A stretch of 64,000 bases of DNA, from positions 1 to 64,000 of the forward strand of contig NZ_BDBU01000037.1 of NCBI RefSeq assembly GCF_001613145.1, given 5' to 3'. The notes beneath the pieces were generated by a model that worked only from the letters and a program-made list of their open reading frames with translations, did not search any database and had not been told where the DNA came from. A program made the position numbers and the translations under genes. This document shows, in pieces, positions 60,623 to 64,000 of this stretch. The stretch's first letter is position 1. Each line of letters begins with the position of its first letter. The DNA comes from Nocardia jejuensis NBRC 103114 (GTDB taxonomy: Bacteria; Actinomycetota; Actinomycetes; Mycobacteriales; Mycobacteriaceae).

Positions 60623-63427
60623 TCAGGCCGGCGTGCCGGAGGGCAGGAGTCGGGACGCCAGGGCTTGGGTGGTGGCCGGGAAGCGGGCCAGCAGGTCGGC
60701 CGCCGCGGTATCGGCGGGTGGGGACTGCTGCTGCCAGGCGCCCTCGAGGCCGAGCAGTGCGGCGAGGGCGTCGCAGGTGTCGGGGTGCTCGGCCAGCAGG
60801 GTGGTGGCCGGTCCCGAAGCAACCGGCACCGGTCCCGTTGTGGGAGTGACTGTTTCGGCCGACCAAGGCGGGATGAAGGCATCGACGGCCGGGAGCGCCC
60901 CGGGGAAGGTGCGGCCCGCCTCGCGAACCAGGCCGGGGATGAGGTCCCCGGCCTGGGCTCGCAGGGTGGTGATGAGGGTGGGCAGCCAGGGCAGGAGCAC
61001 CTTGTCGGGGAGGGTGCCGAAGGCTTTCGACAGCAGTTCCACGACAAAGGGTTTCAGCGCCGGAGCCGGATCGATGGCTTGGACGAAACCGCCGACGTAG
61101 TGCGGGACCGTGGGCAGCACCAGCGGGTTGGCGAGCATGGCGTCGCAACGCTCACGCAGTTCGGTCATGGTGAGCAGACCCAGCTGGAAGCGGGCCGCCC
61201 ACAGCAGGGCGACCTTGGCGGGCGCCTCCGGGTGCGATTGCAGGACAGCCAGTTCCAGCTGGGTGTGATCGCAGCCCAGGGACAGGGCCAGGTTCTCCAT
61301 GCCGAACAGGAACCCGAGCATGGCGGCGACCTGTGCGGGTCCGGTCTCCTCGTCGGTGAACGCGGTGGGCAGCAGGGTGCAGTAGTGCGCGTATCCGGCT
61401 GTCACGAATCTGCCGCACCAGGCGGGCAGGCCCGCCTCGGTGGAGCGGAAATAGTTGAGCAGCAGTCGAATCCGGCGCAATACGGCGGGCGCGCCGTCCA
61501 CGGTCCGTTCGGTCGCGAGCAGTTCGACCGCGCGGGAACCGAGTTCGTCGGCCAGACGAACCGAGCCCAGATACAGCAGGGCGTCCTCGACCGCGCCCAG
61601 CGCCACCGCGGCCGTCGCCTCGGGTGCGTGCACCGCACGGCGCAGGCGCTGCTCGAGCACCTGCTCCACCGAGACGCCCTCGTAGCCCAGCTCCACCAGC
61701 GAACGCTGATACTTGCCGAGTCCGAGATCCCAGCTCTCCTGGATGGAGGATTCACCGAGGCCGCGCGAGCCCATGATCGGCCGAACAGCGTCCTGCGGCA
61801 GCAGCTTTCGCAGCATCCACAGCAGATCCGAGCACGGTCGCAATTCCGGATTCGACTTCAGATCCAGCAGGGCGCGCTGCAGCGTGCGCTTGGACAGATC
61901 CAGTCCGAGCGGCTGCAGCCGGTCCAGCACGTCGCGGGCCAGCGGCGGCAGCGCCTCGTACCCCACCTGCCCGATGCGATCGCCGCCGAGCAGGATCTCG
62001 CACAGCCTGCGCACATCGCGCCGGCCGGGCACCTTGTCCTTCTCGATGCAGGTGACCGCGGCGTCCTGGAAGTCGTACGGCGTCGGGCGAGCCCGATTCC
62101 GCAAGCCCGCCAACAGGATCGAATGCTCGAACACCGCGATGGCGTCGGCGGTGCTGGCCAGGTAACCGTTGCGCCGTGCCAGCCGGACGATATCGACCGA
62201 CCACTCGAGCAGTTCGGCCTCGTCCAGTGGATCCAGAACCGCTGGGCGGGAGAGGAATCCGGACAGCTGATCGCTGACCTCGGTCTCCCGTTTCGCGACG
62301 CCGAGCGGCTTCTTGGCGCGAGTCTTGCCGCTCTTCTGCCCGGCGAGCCGAAACGACGCCAGCGCGCCCCGCCGCAGCCCCTTGGCCCAGGTGGCCGCGG
62401 CGATCGATACCGCGCCGCCGGCCAGGCCGAACTGATCCTCGATGGCCGAGTGGCTCGACGGGATCAAGCCGTAGTGCCACTTGGTGTCCGAGCGCGGGGA
62501 GATCTCGAACGGCGCGTCCGAGGCCAGACCGAACTGCTCGACCCGGCTCGCGGCATGCGCCGCGCCGCAGATGTACAGCGCCGTGGCCGGATCCGCGCCG
62601 GTCGCGGCGAGGTGTTCGCGCATGCGCGTCCACATGTACCGCTCGCGGTCCTCGTCCTCGGTGAGGCTGCCGCGCCGCAATCGGCGGAACAGACTGCCGA
62701 TCATCACCATGACCTGCCGATAGGTGTCGTAGTCGGCGTCGACGAGCGGCTGTTCGACGTACTGATCCCACCACTCGGACCAGTGCCGGACCTTGCCGTG
62801 GTGCAGCAGGTACTCCTCCAGCTCCGCGAAACGCGGCCGCAGGTCACCGATTTCGATGCCGACGGCCTCGCCGTGCAGGCCGTCGCCGACCGGAGTCGTT
62901 CCGCCCGGGGCGGATTCGGGCTCCGGCTCGTCCTTGGGCGCCCACTGGAACACGTGGTCGGTGGACCGATCCACCAGCACCAGTTCCACCCCCGGCGTCT
63001 CGAGCGCGTAGGCGATGGCCTGGTACTCCGCCGAGGATTCGGTGATCGGGGCGACGATCGAGAGCGGCGCCCACTCGAGCGGAAAGTCGGCGACCTCGGT
63101 GGCGAAGGCCTGCAGCGCCACCGGGAGCCGGCAGTTGGTCAGCTCGTCCAGCAGCGGACGCAGATCCTCGCACAGCTCCAGATAGATGACAGCGGGCTGC
63201 TTCTCGCGCAGCCGCCGCACCATGGCGAGCCCCGAGGCGGGTGAATGATGGCAGACCGGGAAGATCTCCAGCTGTTCCGACAGCGCCCGGTCGACGTCGT
63301 CGACGATGCCCGCCAGGATGTCTCCTGCCGCGCCGGGTGCGCCCGCGAACGTCGCGGCCGCGTCCACCAGCTGATCACGCAGAGCGGCAAAGGTGTTCGG
63401 CGCGCGGCGAATCTCCTCGACGGTCAC
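60623..63427 (-). CDS. DUF5682-type protein
   Basis: 934 residues from a GTG overlapping the stop of the AAA gene upstream (GTGA). The N-terminal domain resembles ChaN/EreA/TraB-like folds, with PVCHHSPASGLAMV and AVIYLELCEDLRPLLDEL and a later ALYICGAAHAASRVEQFG; the remaining ~550 residues are helical repeats. It is characteristically encoded beside a MoxR ATPase, a VWA-domain protein and SWIM zinc-finger proteins, forming a cassette proposed to act in biological conflict or proteostasis. The biochemical role is unproven. Confidence 0.78.
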   Translation of the reverse strand: MTVEEIRRAPNTFAALRDQLVDAAATFAGAPGAAGDILAGIVDDVDRALSEQLEIFPVCHHSPASGLAMVRRLREKQPAVIYLELCEDLRPLLDELTNCRLPVALQAFATEVADFPLEWAPLSIVAPITESSAEYQAIAYALETPGVELVLVDRSTDHVFQWAPKDEPEPESAPGGTTPVGDGLHGEAVGIEIGDLRPRFAELEEYLLHHGKVRHWSEWWDQYVEQPLVDADYDTYRQVMVMIGSLFRRLRRGSLTEDEDRERYMWTRMREHLAATGADPATALYICGAAHAASRVEQFGLASDAPFEISPRSDTKWHYGLIPSSHSAIEDQFGLAGGAVSIAAATWAKGLRRGALASFRLAGQKSGKTRAKKPLGVAKRETEVSDQLSGFLSRPAVLDPLDEAELLEWSVDIVRLARRNGYLASTADAIAVFEHSILLAGLRNRARPTPYDFQDAAVTCIEKDKVPGRRDVRRLCEILLGGDRIGQVGYEALPPLARDVLDRLQPLGLDLSKRTLQRALLDLKSNPELRPCSDLLWMLRKLLPQDAVRPIMGSRGLGESSIQESWDLGLGKYQRSLVELGYEGVSVEQVLEQRLRRAVHAPEATAAVALGAVEDALLYLGSVRLADELGSRAVELLATERTVDGAPAVLRRIRLLLNYFRSTEAGLPAWCGRFVTAGYAHYCTLLPTAFTDEETGPAQVAAMLGFLFGMENLALSLGCDHTQLELAVLQSHPEAPAKVALLWAARFQLGLLTMTELRERCDAMLANPLVLPTVPHYVGGFVQAIDPAPALKPFVVELLSKAFGTLPDKVLLPWLPTLITTLRAQAGDLIPGLVREAGRTFPGALPAVDAFIPPWSAETVTPTTGPVPVASGPATTLLAEHPDTCDALAALLGLEGAWQQQSPPADTAAADLLARFPATTQALASRLLPSGTPA

Positions 63428-64000
63428 GACAGTCTCGCGATCGCCGCTCGGCCGCCCTCGAGGAACTCGCCCCACGCGCCGCCCTCGGCCTTGCTGCGCG
63501 GCTCGACCACACCGTGCAGGTACTTGTTCAGAATCGCCAGATCCTCGGGAGTACGCCGAGCCAGGGATCCGACGAGCGAACCGGCCAGCGTCTCGGCCTT
63601 GAGCTCACGCTTTCCGAAGAACTGGCTGTGCAGGATCGCGTCCTCGAGCACACCGATCTGCTCGGCCGTGGACAGCGCCGATTCCAGCTTGTCGTCGTCA
63701 TTGGTGGCCGCGGAGGCGGCAGCCCGCAGATCCGCGAAGCTGTCCAGCAGGATGTCGAGCAGCGTGGGCGGCAGCTCGAGCTCGATCTGGTGGCGGCGCA
63801 ACAGTTCCGAGGTCCGGAACCGCACGATCTCCGCCTCGCTGCGCTTGTTGGCCACGATCGGAATGCGCACGAAGTTGAAGCGCCGCTTGAGCGCCGAGGA
63901 CAGATCGTTCACTCCGCGATCACGGCTGTTGGCCGTGGCGATGATGGAGAAGCCGGGCTGCGCGAACACCACGTTGTCGTCGTCGAGTTCCGGGATGGAC
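63424..64000 (-). CDS. MoxR/dynein-type AAA+ ATPase (N-terminus beyond window)
   Basis: The last ~190 residues are visible. FSIIATANSRDRGVNDLSSA is sensor 1 and ALKRRFNFVRIP the arginine-finger region; the ATP-binding Walker motifs lie beyond the right edge. A helical lid and ~60 extra residues ending GGRAAIARLS follow. It likely drives remodelling for the DUF5682 protein downstream, with which it overlaps by 4 bp. Confidence 0.85.
   Translation of the reverse strand, partial: SIPELDDDNVVFAQPGFSIIATANSRDRGVNDLSSALKRRFNFVRIPIVANKRSEAEIVRFRTSELLRRHQIELELPPTLLDILLDSFADLRAAASAATNDDDKLESALSTAEQIGVLEDAILHSQFFGKRELKAETLAGSLVGSLARRTPEDLAILNKYLHGVVEPRSKAEGGAWGEFLEGGRAAIARLS

Overview
High-GC actinobacterial chromosome, most probably Nocardia or a close mycolic-acid-containing relative. 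The evidence is a single-chain type I fatty acid synthase (fas) with acpS, an antigen-85-type mycolyltransferase, a lipoprotein L,D-transpeptidase, an MMPL exporter, a split FAAL/ACP pair, an F420-type reductase, and frequent GTG/TTG starts with ATGA/GTGA overlaps. The genus is an inference; the sequence cannot separate Nocardia from neighbouring mycolata.

Layout. (1) 1-14904: a divergent biosynthetic cluster. The left-facing arm (8000 down past base 1) encodes an acyl-CoA dehydrogenase, two extended SDR enzymes, a substrate-binding plus phosphohistidine half of a PEP-synthase-like phosphotransferase, an ACP, a fatty-acyl-AMP ligase and the separate ATP-grasp half of the phosphotransferase; every junction overlaps. 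The right-facing arm (8453-14904) encodes a UbiA-type membrane prenyltransferase, a germicidin-synthase-like type III PKS, a cupin, an FMN reductase, an O-methyltransferase and an MMPL exporter. The two arms share a 122-bp region with strong dyad symmetry (8167-8288). I read this as a lipid-primed polyketide or phenolic-lipid pathway with an unusual split phosphotransferase. (2) 14932-24246: a lipase-like hydrolase, a PPOX-family flavoprotein, then an amino-acid catabolic group: Lrp regulator, fused indolepyruvate ferredoxin oxidoreductase, amino-acid dehydrogenase and APC permease. (3) 24343-32237: exported and envelope proteins (Tat-exported BBE oxidase, Tat-exported cyclase, Ag85-type esterase, two secreted small proteins, L,D-transpeptidase), plus a VOC protein and a second cyclase. 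(4) 32577-35848: tRNA-Lys, a GNAT gene, the relic of an XRE regulator, a hipBA toxin-antitoxin pair behind three helically phased palindromic operators, a GNAT gene fragment and an F420-dependent reductase. (5) 35905-46945: a large SARP/AfsR regulator, hemerythrin, cold-shock protein, exported peptidase, two MarR regulators, a crotonase with a hairpin over its ribosome binding site, and a Bcp peroxiredoxin. (6) 47193-59964: a membrane protein, a TetR regulator, acpS, fas with three upstream palindromes, and tRNA-Leu. (7) 60316-64000: a small membrane protein, then the DUF5682/MoxR cassette, cut by the window end.

How the genes work together. In region 1 the FAAL would load a carboxylic acid onto the ACP. 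The dehydrogenase and SDRs would adjust the chain, the type III PKS would extend and cyclise it, and the UbiA, methyltransferase and redox proteins would tailor it. The phosphotransferase pair would phosphorylate an intermediate through a histidine carrier, and MMPL would export the product. This order is inference. In region 2 the dehydrogenase would make 2-oxo acids that the oxidoreductase converts to acyl-CoA. fas and acpS supply and activate primary fatty acid synthesis, and the three palindromes upstream of fas are good candidates for FasR-type operators. No CRISPR array, rRNA, integrase or transposase was seen.
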